From Bombyx mori (Eukaryota > Arthropoda > Insecta > Lepidoptera > Bombycidae), in contig NC_085129.1 in the NCBI RefSeq assembly GCF_030269925.1, positions 20,823,501 through 20,887,500 of the forward strand: a stretch of DNA of 64,000 bases, given 5' to 3'. Both the position numbers and the translations under genes were made by a program. Positions 1 to 12,100 of this stretch are shown in pieces. The notes under the pieces were generated by a model that saw only the letters and a program-made list of their open reading frames with translations, was not told the DNA's origin and ran no database searches. Position 1 is the stretch's first letter, and each line of letters starts with the position of its first letter.

Positions 1-1100
1 AGCGAGAGTCTGACTCCGAGTATTAACAATCGAAATAGTTTTCTAATTAGAGTAGAAGAATTCGTTAGTTTTTCACGAGGGATCCACGACTCGTAGCTGC
101 CTTAGGGATTTTTAGGAACCACAATGTGGCGGCATCTATTGGCAGATAAACGAAACTACAAAAACATAATTGAAAATAAATCTTCCAGATAAGTCCCTAC
201 AGCTGAAGTTTTGCTGCACACAATCACTTGCTCCGGCTTGAAAGGTGGACCCGTCTTTGTAAAATACATTCTCATGGTGAAAAATATTTCATTTACTGTA
301 AAAACAGAGCTTACTAAGCAAAAAATCGATAAACAATTTGATTAACCTTATTAAAATATAGGCATAGGTAATAATTATAACTTTGTGAATACTTGCCATT
401 AGTAAGCTTATAGTTTTTTACAACTCTGAAACTTGCCCCTGAAACTAACCTACTGTTTTATTTTTAAGTATAATAGATTTTTAAACCACATACTTATATA
501 ATATACGCAGATTCAAAGAGTTTTCATTGGCATTAAAATTTAAAAAGTACCCTTGTTAATAGATGGCGCTGTACTAGAAATTTTTACGCAACGAATTCCA
601 TCTTATAAACAACATTAATGTTTCTCTGTAGGGGTAAAAAATAAAGCAATAAGACAATAGAACTAGCTGTCTGGATAGTTCAGTTATTTTTGTTTAACTA
701 CAAACGTAAAATGATGGTGAAGGAAGTTGACTTTAGTATTAAACAATAAAATTATCTTAGTGTTAATTAAGATAGATTGTTACTGTAATAAAGACGAAAT
801 ATATCTGTGGCGTATTGTAGATAATTATTATATTTTTATAAAATTTTTGATATTTTTTTTGTAGTCAATCAAAAACTGTTTACACAGCCTGTAAATAAAC
901 ATTGCCAAGCCGTCGCTAAGATAATGCATCTTTATTTCAATTTTTTTTCTTTTGACCTGCACATGTGATATTGCACGTGCTAGGCCTTTGCTTACACCCT
1001 CCATCTCATAGTCTGTCTTTCTCCGTCTTAGTGAACATTAAGTAACGCAAAAATATTTACATATAGATAGATTATTAACTTAAAATTCAATTTTATAAGC
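1..1100. other. AT-rich stretch, nothing recognised
   Basis: I see no gene, repeat family member or structured element that I can support. No long frame is present on either strand. Confidence 0.4.
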
Positions 1101-1102
1101 AT

Positions 1103-1228
1103 CCTGAGAACTTAGAACTCAGTCTCAAGATGAGTGGCCGCATTTACGTTGTAGATGTCTATGGGCTCCGGTAACAACTTAACACCGGGTGGGCCGTGAG
1201 CTCGTCCAGCCAGCTATGCAATAAAAAA
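1103..1228 (+). mobile_element. Bm1 SINE 3' fragment
   Basis: From CTGAGAACTTAGAACTCAG to CTATGCAATAAAAAAA; the 5' half is missing. Confidence 0.8.
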
Positions 1229-1429
1229 AGGAATGTTGACTTGAAATATTATACTAGGTTAGGTCAGACTTATAAAAACAAATAAAAGATCTTTTATAAA
1301 ATTGTACGCTCTCTTTATTTATTTTTAACCCTTATCATTCTAAAATATAACACTCAACTTCTAACAAAGTATTAGACCGATTTATAACCTTCGACATGCA
1401 GTCCAGCTTGTACACACAACCCTTTGAGT

Positions 1430-1605
1430 ATCTCGTCGGATTTTCTCAGTGGCGTTTCCAATCCGGTGGTAGATTCTGCGAAGCACTGCTCTTGCTAGGT
1501 CCGGTGTTAGCAACGCACCGGTTTGAGCCCCGTGAGCTCACATACATGTTAGGGCGAAGCTGAAATAGCCTTTCAAGGCTATCAGCATAGGCAGTAAAAA
1601 AAATT
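1430..1605 (+). mobile_element. BMC1-like jockey LINE 3' UTR fragment
   Basis: Starts in CGTCGGATTTTCTCAGTGG and ends in GCTATCAGCATAGGCAG plus an A run, as in the 3' end of the longer BMC1 copy at 22750-24097. Confidence 0.8.
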
Positions 1606-1934
1606 GATTCTCACTTTGCTTATTATCAGAATCACCCGAAAGCTACAAGCGCAATTTTTTGAGCTTTCGGAATCTTCTCGAAGCTCGAATCGGATGACAA
1701 TCCCAGAAAACGCCGTGCAAGATAGAGATTGAAGATCTAAAGATTTATTTAAAAAAAAACTATATATGTGGGTAGTTTGTAATTAATTATGACACAACAG
1801 AATCACCTCGTAGAGTGCACACGAAAATAAAACACATCAGCAAATTTTATTCTTTTAAGAAATCCCTTCCAAAACAGACCCGCGAAGAAAGAAAGGGATG
1901 CAAGACAGACTGGCGCCATAACACGTTACGTAAC

Positions 1935-2040
1935 GAAGCGATTTATTTATTTATAACTTTCTATACTTGACAGTTTAAAGGCAGACTTAGTGCCATAGGC
2001 ATTCTCTGACAGTCTACCTTAGGGGAGTGCAGAGATGAAC
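1935..2040 (-). repeat. LINE-type 3' tail
   Basis: On the minus strand it reads AGAGAATGCCTATGGCACTAAG and a simple AATA-rich end, similar to the tail at 58830-58920. The parent LINE family was not identified. Confidence 0.45.
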
Positions 2041-2610
2041 CTTTGTAGATGTAGTGTTATAGTGATATTAGGTACTTATACATATGTTTAAACATATAAC
2101 ATACATAATATTTATAGATACAAATACTCGTATTTAAATAAATTCATATACATAAAAAAATATATATTTGAATAAATATTATCAATTACCCTCCCATCAG
2201 AAGCTATCACTTCGACACGAGACTAAACCGTAAAAGTGTTTTTAATCGTTTATCCCACTAGCAATTACCTTAAATAATACAATATCTAAATTTTTATTTA
2301 CGTTTTTATAGTAAAAATAAACTAGAACATGTATTGATAATTGAAACCGCGTTAGGGTGAACACCGAGTTATTCTTCACTTACAAAGATAACTTCACACT
2401 ACGCTCACAAACAAAAAAACTCATTTAAGTAAGCGTTTGAATATTCTTGTAAAACTAAAAATCAAAGTTGATTCTGTGTCTCGTTATCGTAAACGTCCAG
2501 CTAACAACCTGAATACGTAATAACCGGTAGCGGCCTGCAGTAATTTATGTATCCAGAATAATCTGTAACAATGATATAAAATTCAATTAAAATGCGGAAT
2601 TTGTAACACT
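2041..2610. other. AT-rich stretch downstream of FAR, nothing recognised
   Basis: No repeat family match and no credible frame. Confidence 0.35.
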
Positions 2611-2615
2611 GACTC

Positions 2616-2866
2616 TTTTATTTTATTTGTATTGCATAGATGGGTGGACGAGCTCACAGCCCACCTGGTGTTAAGTGGTTACTGGAGCCCATAGACATAT
2701 ACAAGGTAAACGCGCCACCCACTTTGAGATATCAGTTCCAAGGTCTCAGTATAGTTACAACGGCTGCACCGCCCTTCAAACCGAAACGCATTACTGCTTC
2801 ACGGCAGAAATAGGCAGGGCGGTGGTACCTAACCGTGCGGACTCACAAGATGTCCTGCCACCAGTA
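2616..2866 (-). mobile_element. Bm1 SINE, partial, 44 bp past the FAR stop
   Basis: Minus-strand Bm1 body from the ACTGGTGG(T/C)AGGAC motif to CTATGCAATACAAATAAAAT. It lies in the same orientation as the FAR gene, probably within its 3' UTR. Confidence 0.9.
2617..2627 (-). promoter_or_regulatory. Candidate FAR polyadenylation signals inside the Bm1 tail
   Basis: Two overlapping AATAAA hexamers on the minus strand (2617-2622 and 2622-2627) are the first ones I noticed downstream of the FAR stop. They belong to the A-rich tail of the Bm1 copy. Use as the real 3' end is inferred. Confidence 0.4.
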
Positions 2867-2910
2867 AAAAAACAGTGTATTGTGGGCTTGGACGTCCTTA
2901 AACGTGGAAT

Positions 2911-3184
2911 TCAGTTTACAAACCTTTTTAACTTGGTCCTGGCGTATGGTAAAGAGTCGACCGTGTCCTTTAGAATGAACTTCCGTATCCCGGACATGTA
3001 CGCGCCGATGTACGTGTCCCAATCGAAGCCCGCCGGCCAGAAGGGGAATTGACCGGCGTCTCGAGTGGAACTGGCTTCGCCCTGTAAGGCCTGCAGCTCG
3101 GCCACGCCAAACTGCCACTCGTTGTTGGCGAAGTACTCCCCTGTAGCCGCGGCCATTTTGAAACGTCTGGCGATTTTCATCATG
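2911..3184 (-). CDS. FAR exon 9, terminal exon (residues 403-493 and stop)
   Basis: Acceptor TTTCTAG. Encodes MMKIARRFKMAAATGEYF, NNEWQF, FPFWPAGFDWDTYIGAYMSG and ends YARTKLKRFVN then TGA at 2913-2911. The family usually carries some more residues after the LKR motif. Confidence 0.9.
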
Positions 3185-6100
3185 CTAGAAATTTTGAAGG
3201 TAGTTGAAAAAAATATGATGTCATTAACGAGAGCTTCGTTCTTTTGAATGTTTTGAATGAAGATCGAGGAATTAGAAAAATGGCGGTAATGTAATTCTTG
3301 TTCATAAAGTGGTCTAAAGGATAAGACGTGATTTGAACTTGAATCGAGCGATGGGACTGTTCTTTCTTATGTTCTAATCCCGCCGACAGGTGCCAATTTT
3401 TTCAATTAAATATATTATTCACGAGGAGTTAACACCCCAAAGTATGGTGCCGAGAGTCGTGGGTTCGCTTCGTTTCGTGGGATAAACCAGGTTTATTTGT
3501 TCTTGGTCTGATAGTTTATTATGTATATACATATGTATGTAGGATTAATAGCAACGGAACGTATGAAAATAGTGGGAGGGAGAGTTAAGGTGTGAGTGAG
3601 AGGAAACGATAAGAAAGGGAAAAGCGAATGACAAAGAAATTCCAAGATGGCGAAGACGATTGATTGAACAAGGCGTAAAAAAGGTGTCAGCCAATTTTTG
3701 AGACACGAATTCTTAGTTTCAGTTTTACAGTACAACGGCTTTTTTTTATTTAATTTTTTTTATTTTTCGAGCCGGGCGCCAAACCTACTTCAAGGTCCCC
3801 GCGCCTAGGGGGCGCGCGGGGTATGTGGGACTTGACGATCTGCAAGGTGTTGCGAGGGCCCTACCGCACTAAGCGACTCCCCTGCACTCTTACACCCAAC
3901 GTCCGATCTCCGTCCGGGGTCAAAACCTGGTCAGAGTAGGGGGGTTCCCGCGGTCAACACTACAACCAGACACGCGGCGCCACCCCGAGGACGCCGACGG
4001 GTCGTCGAGGCGATAGTCGACGACCAACGACGACGGTCTCCGCGGTACGGTGGCCCTACCAGGCCGCCCGGGCGGTGCCGCTGGTGTTCCGGGATACCCC
4101 GCTGGGCCAGAACCAGCCGGCCGGGTCGGAACGCGATACACCGCCGACCGGGTTGCTCTTCCACAGTATATTCGGCGATGACAGCGATGACGAAAATGCG
4201 GACCGCATCGCAATCCGCAGCCGCCGACGCGTCGTCCCGTCCTCCTGGTGCCAGCGCGCTAGAGTGACGGTAGCGTGCGGCGCAGCTTCAACCCCCTTAA
4301 GTCACCCCGTGACCATCACCGGGAGGAGGCTGCCTCTTCATAGGGGCCGGAGCTGGACAAACGCCCTCCTCCGGACCCCGGCTCGGCGGCGGTGGCACGG
4401 TGCCGAGAGGGAAGAAGAACTCTCCCTCTCCCGTTTCGCCGCCTCCTTCTGAGAGATGGTGGACTCGTCGCCGCCGAGCATCGTAGCCATAACGGTCGGA
4501 AGCGACAAGTCCGGTCCTATTTTCCCCCAGAAAGCGGGGCAGTGCGCGAGCGTGTGCTCCGCCGTGTCCTCGTAGCAGCCACTGCAGTGGCGGCACAGTA
4601 CAATGGCTGCCCCAACCTCCAAACCGAAACGCATTACTGCTTAACGGTAGAAACGGTCAGGGCAGTGGTACCTATCCGTGCGGACTCACAAGACGTCCTT
4701 ACCACCAGTTATTAAGCAAATTATAATTTTACCAATTTTCATTTTTATTACACAATGCTATTCTTTCACCGTAAAAGTCTATCGTGGACATGTCTTACGT
4801 ATTTCATTAGAAAAATCGGTACCCGCCTGCTATCTTTTAGACCACGACGACTTCAAAGGTATATCGAAACTATATTGTAGGAGTTGCTCTTTTAAGCGCC
4901 TGGTTGTCTATAAAGCAATTTTCAAGTGGCTAATGAAACTGGTACTCACATAGCCTTCCTCCCCTGGGCTCGCAGTAGCAAATCGTACAGGAAAGCCGGC
5001 AGGAAATGACACGTAATCTCCCAAAACGTGTTTATCAACCGTGATTCGGTGAATGAGAAATTCGGATACCACATCACGTATCTGAAATTAACGGAAACAG
5101 CTTTTGATGACCGAAAACATTTACTAAAAGACCTCGAAGCGACTTGTCAGTGAAGTCAGGGACCAATGGCTTTTTTCCAACTTAACCTGGTAGCCTTGTG
5201 GTGCTATGCTAGTGTAAACAAGCGTGTAGGTGAGCTCACGGGGCTCAAGCCGGAGGTGTTGCTAACACTGGCCCTAGCAAGAGCAGTGCTTTGCAGAATC
5301 TACCACTGGATCGGAAACGCGGCCCACTGAAAACACTGGCATTGTTGACGGAGTGTATGGGTGGCTTGCACAGGTAGGTACCTAAATTCTGTCTATGTCT
5401 ACATTTGGATGAATACCTCCTTTTTTAAGGTATAATTGGACCATTGATATACTTTTTGGTATTGTAGTTACTAGGCTCAATTAGTTGTAGTCCAGACTAT
5501 AGACAATATGTTGATACAGGGTTATTGTTGAAAATGATTTCGGGGAATTTATTCTCGTCTCTGGCAGTCGACAAGCTCAAACGGAGTCACTATCCTCAGC
5601 AATGAGGGAGCGATGGAGAAGAAGAAAAGAATTCTCGTCTCTCATATTTGATTTGTAAAGCGAAGAACCTACTTCGTTGGATTCTTTTTCGCCCACTTCA
5701 CGCATAGTCTGGTAAACTCGCCCCATTGGATCGGGTTGATGGACCCCGAAGTCACGTTGTAGACTGGACAGCGGCCCGGCCTGGAAAGGAGATATGGGGT
5801 TAAATTTGAAGTCGTCGTGGCCTGCCTATTTCTGCCGTGAAGCAGTAATGCGTTTCGGCTCGAAGGGTGGGGCAGCCGTTGTAACTATACTGAAACTTAA
5901 GAATTCATATCTCAAGGTGGGTGGCGGAATTTATGTTGTAGATGTCTATGGGCTACGGTAACCACTGAACACCAGGTGGGCTGTGAGCTCGTCCACCCAT
6001 CTAAGCAATAAAAAAAGTCTGATTACAAATAGATAAATGGAAAAAGCTTAGAAAAAAAAATTGCATACTGTTTAACTCCTTGTCTCCAAGCGGCCAGGAT

Positions 6101-9100
6101 GCAGGAGTTGACCACCATGTCCACCGGCACTAAGTCCACGACGTACCGCTCCCGGCAATACCCGGAACGGTACGTGCCCCGGGATATCTCCATTATAATA
6201 CCTGAAATCAAAACACCAGTTTGAAATCGGCAAGACATCAGCCGGCGTATTCCCTTGGTATATAGGCTCAATCTCCTCTAATGACAATAATTTACATGAT
6301 TTATAGTTTAGTTTATTCTATGTTATTATTTATTTATTATTAGTAATGTTACGCGCTGGGGTTCGGGATAAATAAATGTTCCACTAAAGTACAACTTAAA
6401 ACTGTATTTATCACTTAGAACACTTCACAAACACTTTAAAATTCTCAATTCGCTTCTTCCGCTTCGCTTCATGTGATCCGTTCGCTGTATCGCTTCGAGT
6501 AGTTCCGATTACTGACTGACAGCGTGTTTTTTTTTTTTTTTTTTTTTCCTACCTAAGCTGATAGCCCTAGCGGCTATGTCAGCGTAACCCTAACTTTAGT
6601 AGGTGAGCTCACGGGGCTCAAACCTGACGATGTTGCTAACACGAACCCTAGCAAGGGCCGTGCTTCGCAGAATCTACCACCGAATCGGAAACGCGACCCA
6701 CTGAGAAGATCCGGCGAGAAACTCAGTGGGCTGTGTCTGAGAGTTAGTTTACTCGTCGAGCCCTTCGTCGCAAGCGACGGGTTCGACGAGAACGGTGACC
6801 GGTGCTTGAAGTACCTAAAAGCACCGTTAGTGGATCGGGAGGATCCGAGATGACGTGTTTTGGGCGACGTCGACTGCTTTCCATTCTGTTGACTGCGTGC
6901 CATCTCTGCAACGCTTTTATAATCGACAGGAAATCCCTAGAATCGTCGAGAATATTCCACAAAAGTCGAGTATTGTGTTTCCGCTATCTGACAATAGATG
7001 GCGTTGTACTTCTCGAGCGTTCTAGATGCTACTTGATCCTTCGATATTCGTTCGACTATTCGGCGATAGAAGGCGCTACTCTTACCGACGTAACAGTAAG
7101 ATGAAACTGATATTTTACCTTAATTATCATTTAGTAGACACTGTTTTTATGTGAAAATGTTCAGAATATGTTTAGTCTTTATTTTATTGTTTAAAAACAC
7201 AAATTACCGTCAAAATAATCAAATATTAATAAAGCATAAATAATAATAATAAATTATTAACTTCAATAATTTGTTTAAGCATTGTAATTGTTATGCAAAT
7301 CATGTTGTTGGCGCCATCTATTAGGTATTAGGCTGGATAATGTATTGATAATGTTAGTTTATATTAGTTAAAAGTAATTTATATAAAATGAATTAATGTT
7401 AGAGTCATGTAAAAATCACTAAAATGTTTATTGTGAATATTAAGCTACGTTTTATGAATTGTTTCCCGGTAATTCCCTTTGTTTATATAAAAGAAGTTGT
7501 AGTTAGTTTTTTTTTTTATGATTGAAGGATTACTGGTGGCCCGGAGGCCTTTCCAGTTTACCCAGGACAGGTTGTATTTAGTGTAGTTAAAACCAACACA
7601 AAATGGCTAACTGTGTAAAAAAAGTAAGATGTGGCTTTTCGTAATAAACAAATAATTTTAACGTTATACAGAATTGTATTGTATTTTCATTGTAATAGAT
7701 CTTATGTGTGAAAAGCCTGGCGTAATGCCGACATGCGACTAAACAGTTTTTATACAATACTTAACAGTGATTGACTTGACGACGGTTCACGAATTCTTTT
7801 TTTCTATTTTTAATGCTTAGGTTGATGAACGAGCTCACGGCCCACCTAGTGTTAAGCGGTTACCGGAGCCCATAGACATCTACAACGTAAATGCCGCCAC
7901 CTAACTTGAGATATAAGTTTTAAGATCTTAGTATAATTACAACGGCTGTCCCGACCTTCAAACCAAAACACATTACTTCACGGCAGAAATAGGCGGGATG
8001 GTGGTACCTGCCTGTGCGGACTCACAAGACGTCCTACCAATAGTAATAAAGCAAATCACAATTTTTGCTTAATTTTTACTACACGATATTATTCCTTCAC
8101 CGTGGAAGTCAATCTTGAACATTGGTTAAGTACGTATTTCATTAGAAAAATTGGTACCCGCCTGCGGGATTCGAACACCATTGCATCGCTAGATACGAAT
8201 GCATCGGACGTCTTAACCATTAGGCCACGACGACGCGAGATTCGCACGAAGGTACCCAATAAGAATCGAAGAGCTCATTCTTACTCACCGGTGACTCCGT
8301 AGATATTGTCGATCCAGCCCGGATACGGCTCCTGTGAAGCCGCAGTCACTGTAATCCGAAGAAAACATATATGATGAACGGCTAATTAAAAACTCTGATA
8401 ACATTAAGTACCGTGGAATGAGGGGAATCGGGACACTTTTTATTAATACGCTTTTCTTAGCTTCAGACGTATGTATGTTAGTATGTAACGGAATCTTTGA
8501 ACATGATTTTGACCCCCTTCGAAACGTCGGATTAACTCGAAATTTGGTATACTTATTAAGGATCGATGACAATTCAATATCAAAAAATTTTTGAAAAACA
8601 AAAAATAACTGAAAAAATTTAAATTCAATTAATAAAAAGAAAAATAAAAAATAAACGATTGCTTATTAAGTTCGACATTGATTTTTATCGTTTTTTTTTG
8701 TAGTTATAGTAATTAAACAGAGATCATATTGGTTCCGGTAGTTTAATTCAATTATAATAATTTGTAATGGTATAAAATGTATATATATAATGATAGTTAT
8801 GTGTTAGATTTTTTAAGTCACTAACATAGATATAAGTAATTACTACTAACAAAATGTTATGGTTTTAAAAAAAAAACTGAAATAAAGTATTAATAATAAT
8901 AATAATAATTTCATTTACAATGCGTTAACATATATTTTATTATAGAATAATCATGAAAAGTTGCAAAAACTAGCTTGACCCGATTCACCTTGGCTTTGGG
9001 GTGAATCAGGTTACGTATGGGGACAATAGAGTATTTCGATAATACTGGCACTATTTAGTTGTTAGGTAGGCACCCAACGTTAGGTAATTAACTTTTTAAT

Positions 9101-12100
9101 ATCTTTAATGAGTTACAAAACTTTGATGATTAAATTAAACTATTTAATATTCTTAAACTCTAAATAAAAGTCATTTTCAGTTCAACAAAGTTACTCGTAA
9201 ATCTAACAACTCAATAAGAGTATTGTCACATCCCAGATTTGTCCCTATTCTAACTCTAATATCTATTCCTCCCAATCTACTTACTGTACGGAATTAATAC
9301 ACCTTGATTTTATTCATTGCTTCGACGTGTGGACGAGATCCCGGCCCACCTGGTGTTAAATGGTTACCGGAGCCCATAGACATCTACAACGTAAATACGC
9401 CACCCACCTTGAGACATGAGTTCTGTCTCAGTTTTTACAGTACAACGGCTGCCCCACCATTCAAACCGAAACGCATTACTGCTTTACGGCAGAAATAGGC
9501 AGGGTGGTAGTACCTACCCGTGCGGACTCACAAGAGGTCCTACCACCAGTAATTACGCAAATTATAATTTTGCGGGTTTGATTTTTATTACACGATGCTA
9601 TTCCTTCATCGTGGAAGTCAATCGTGAACATTTGTTGAGTACCTATATTATTAGAAAAATTGGTACCCGCCTGCGGGATTCGAACACCGGTGCATCGCTC
9701 AACACGAATGCACCGGACGTCTGTCTTATCCTTTAGGCCACGAAGACTTCGTTCATCGTGAAAGTCATTCGCGAACAATTTGTCAAGTACATATTTCATT
9801 ATAGAAATATATTAGTATATCGAAATATTGGTATCTGCCTGCGGAATTCGAACACCGGTCGTGTTAACCGGCACGATGTAGAACCCTGATTCAATTATTA
9901 CTGGTGGTAGGACCTCTTGTGAGTCCGCGCGGGTAGGTACCACCACCCTGCCTATTTCTGCCGTGAAGCAGTAATGCGTTTCGGTTTGAAGGTTGGGGTA
10001 GCCATTATAATTATACTGAGACCTTAGAAGTTATATCTTAAGGTGGGTGGCGCATTTGCGTTGTAGATGTCTATGGGCTCCGGTAACCACTTAACACCAG
10101 GTGGGCTGTGAGCTCGTCCACCCATCTAAGCAATAAAAAAAGTTAAATCTTCAACTAACAGAATTGAAACGAAACACAGACCCTCGGAGCCTAGGTCACA
10201 GCTGTCCATAATTCACATGCGTCCTTGAATTATTAATAAAAATCGATCGAATACAAATGGCGGCTTCCCATGCTTGTATTACCAGCCTTGATACAGATTC
10301 AAGGCATCCATTATTGTTAATTTGTTATTCTCACAAATGAACGGGTACGGGGCTTTACGAGTGATAATAAATAAAAGTTGCATTAATACATAATATAATG
10401 GTATTATTATGTATTATTTTATGGACCATAAAATAAAATGTAGCCCAATAAAACTATAGCATAAACTAAGTTGCTAAAAAACAACATTTAAGCTATGCTT
10501 CACCATAATTTGTGTTTAAATATTCAAAATATTATAATACAATTTATGTCAGCTGTATCTATACTAATATATAAATCTACAGCGGTTTTTAGGGTTGTTC
10601 CGTTATAATTACTCAACCGTGCATCCGATTGACTTGAAACTTGGTATCCATGTAGAAAATACATGTAACTTCATGGAAAGGCTAATACTTAAGTATATGA
10701 GTGTTGGACTCCCTAATAATAATAACAATAAATAATAAGGTTAATTTTAAATGCCCAGCGAAGCGGGCGAGTACGGCTAGTATATAACTTATTATACCTT
10801 CTTTTAAGATTTATGTCTTAAATCATATAGAGGTTACATACATAGTACTATTATTGATCGAAGCATACATATAATCCTTTTTATTTTTTACCACGCACGG
10901 TCGTCCGGTCCCAATTTAAGATTCCCTGTGTTACGAGTACCAAAGACTGACAAACATACTTATATACGTCTTAAGTATATACATAAATAGATAACAAACA
11001 CCCTCCTCCATGCTTTGTATTCCTCACTACTGAGGGTCGTGACCACCATTTTGTATCACCTTCGCATCGATCTTTCTCCATCAATTCTTGTCTCTTGTTA
11101 CCAGTCATGACGAGCCTCTCGAGATTGCTACCATCCTTCCGTGCAATGTGACCGAGGTATTCAAGGACACTCACTGTGAAGACACTCGGATGACAGCCGC
11201 GAGGAAACAAACACCCAGACGAAGGGCAAATAAACCTTTTCATCGCACGAATGTTTGCCGGACGCGGGAATCAAACCCACGACCCTCGGCGCAACAGTTA
11301 GGTTCGCTAACTACCACCCCATCGAGTCAGTCGATTTATTAAGCGTGTCTTTCTTTTTAATACGCTTTTATTAGCTTCAGACGTAATGTATGTATGTTCG
11401 TAACGGAATTTGGTATACTTATTAAGGACCGACGACAAATCAACATTAAAAAAATAATTGAAATAAAAATAATTGAAAAAATTGAAATTCAACTAATAAA
11501 TGAAAAATAAATAATAGTTTTAAAAAACTAACAAAATACGCTTTTATAAAAAAAACAACTATCAAGATCGACTCTATTACTGCGTATAAAGAGCGGATCG
11601 TCGGAATAGCGACTAATACGCAATTTCTTTAAAAAAAATTAAATATATACAATTATGTCCCTTACACATAACAGTAAAAATTACGAAAATTGATCTACAT
11701 TTGAGGAAAATAATTAAGATTGTGAGATTAAGACTGACCACACTTAATTTAATAAGGTACTTTTTTAAACGTCAAAGTATTCTTTTTTATGAATGAAGAA
11801 TTACTGTTGGCCCGGAGGCCTTTCCAGTTCCACCAAGACACGTGGGCGAGCAAAGGCCCTGCCAGGAGGGGTGGGATTTGCTAACAGGTGCCCGAGCGCC
11901 TCCAAAGGAGACCTAACCACTCAAGATCAGCTGCTTCGCGAATAAATCTACTGCCTGATCGGAATCGCGAGCCACTGAGAAGATCCAGCGAGAAGCTAAG
12001 AGGGCTGATGCATGGGTTAGGTTGCACGTCAAACTCTGCCAAGTTCGACAACTACGGTTACCGGGGTTCCTAAGCATGTTACTAGTATTAGAGCTGAAGG

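Noticed and set aside
2675..3052. 125-residue plus frame over the FAR 3' end
   Set aside because: Antisense of exon 9 and Bm1; the minus strand has spliced FAR coding.
4075..4452. Plus-strand 125-residue frame in the GC-rich block
   Set aside because: It is the shadow of the R1-clade LINE 3' UTR on the opposite strand; GC-rich DNA keeps several frames open.
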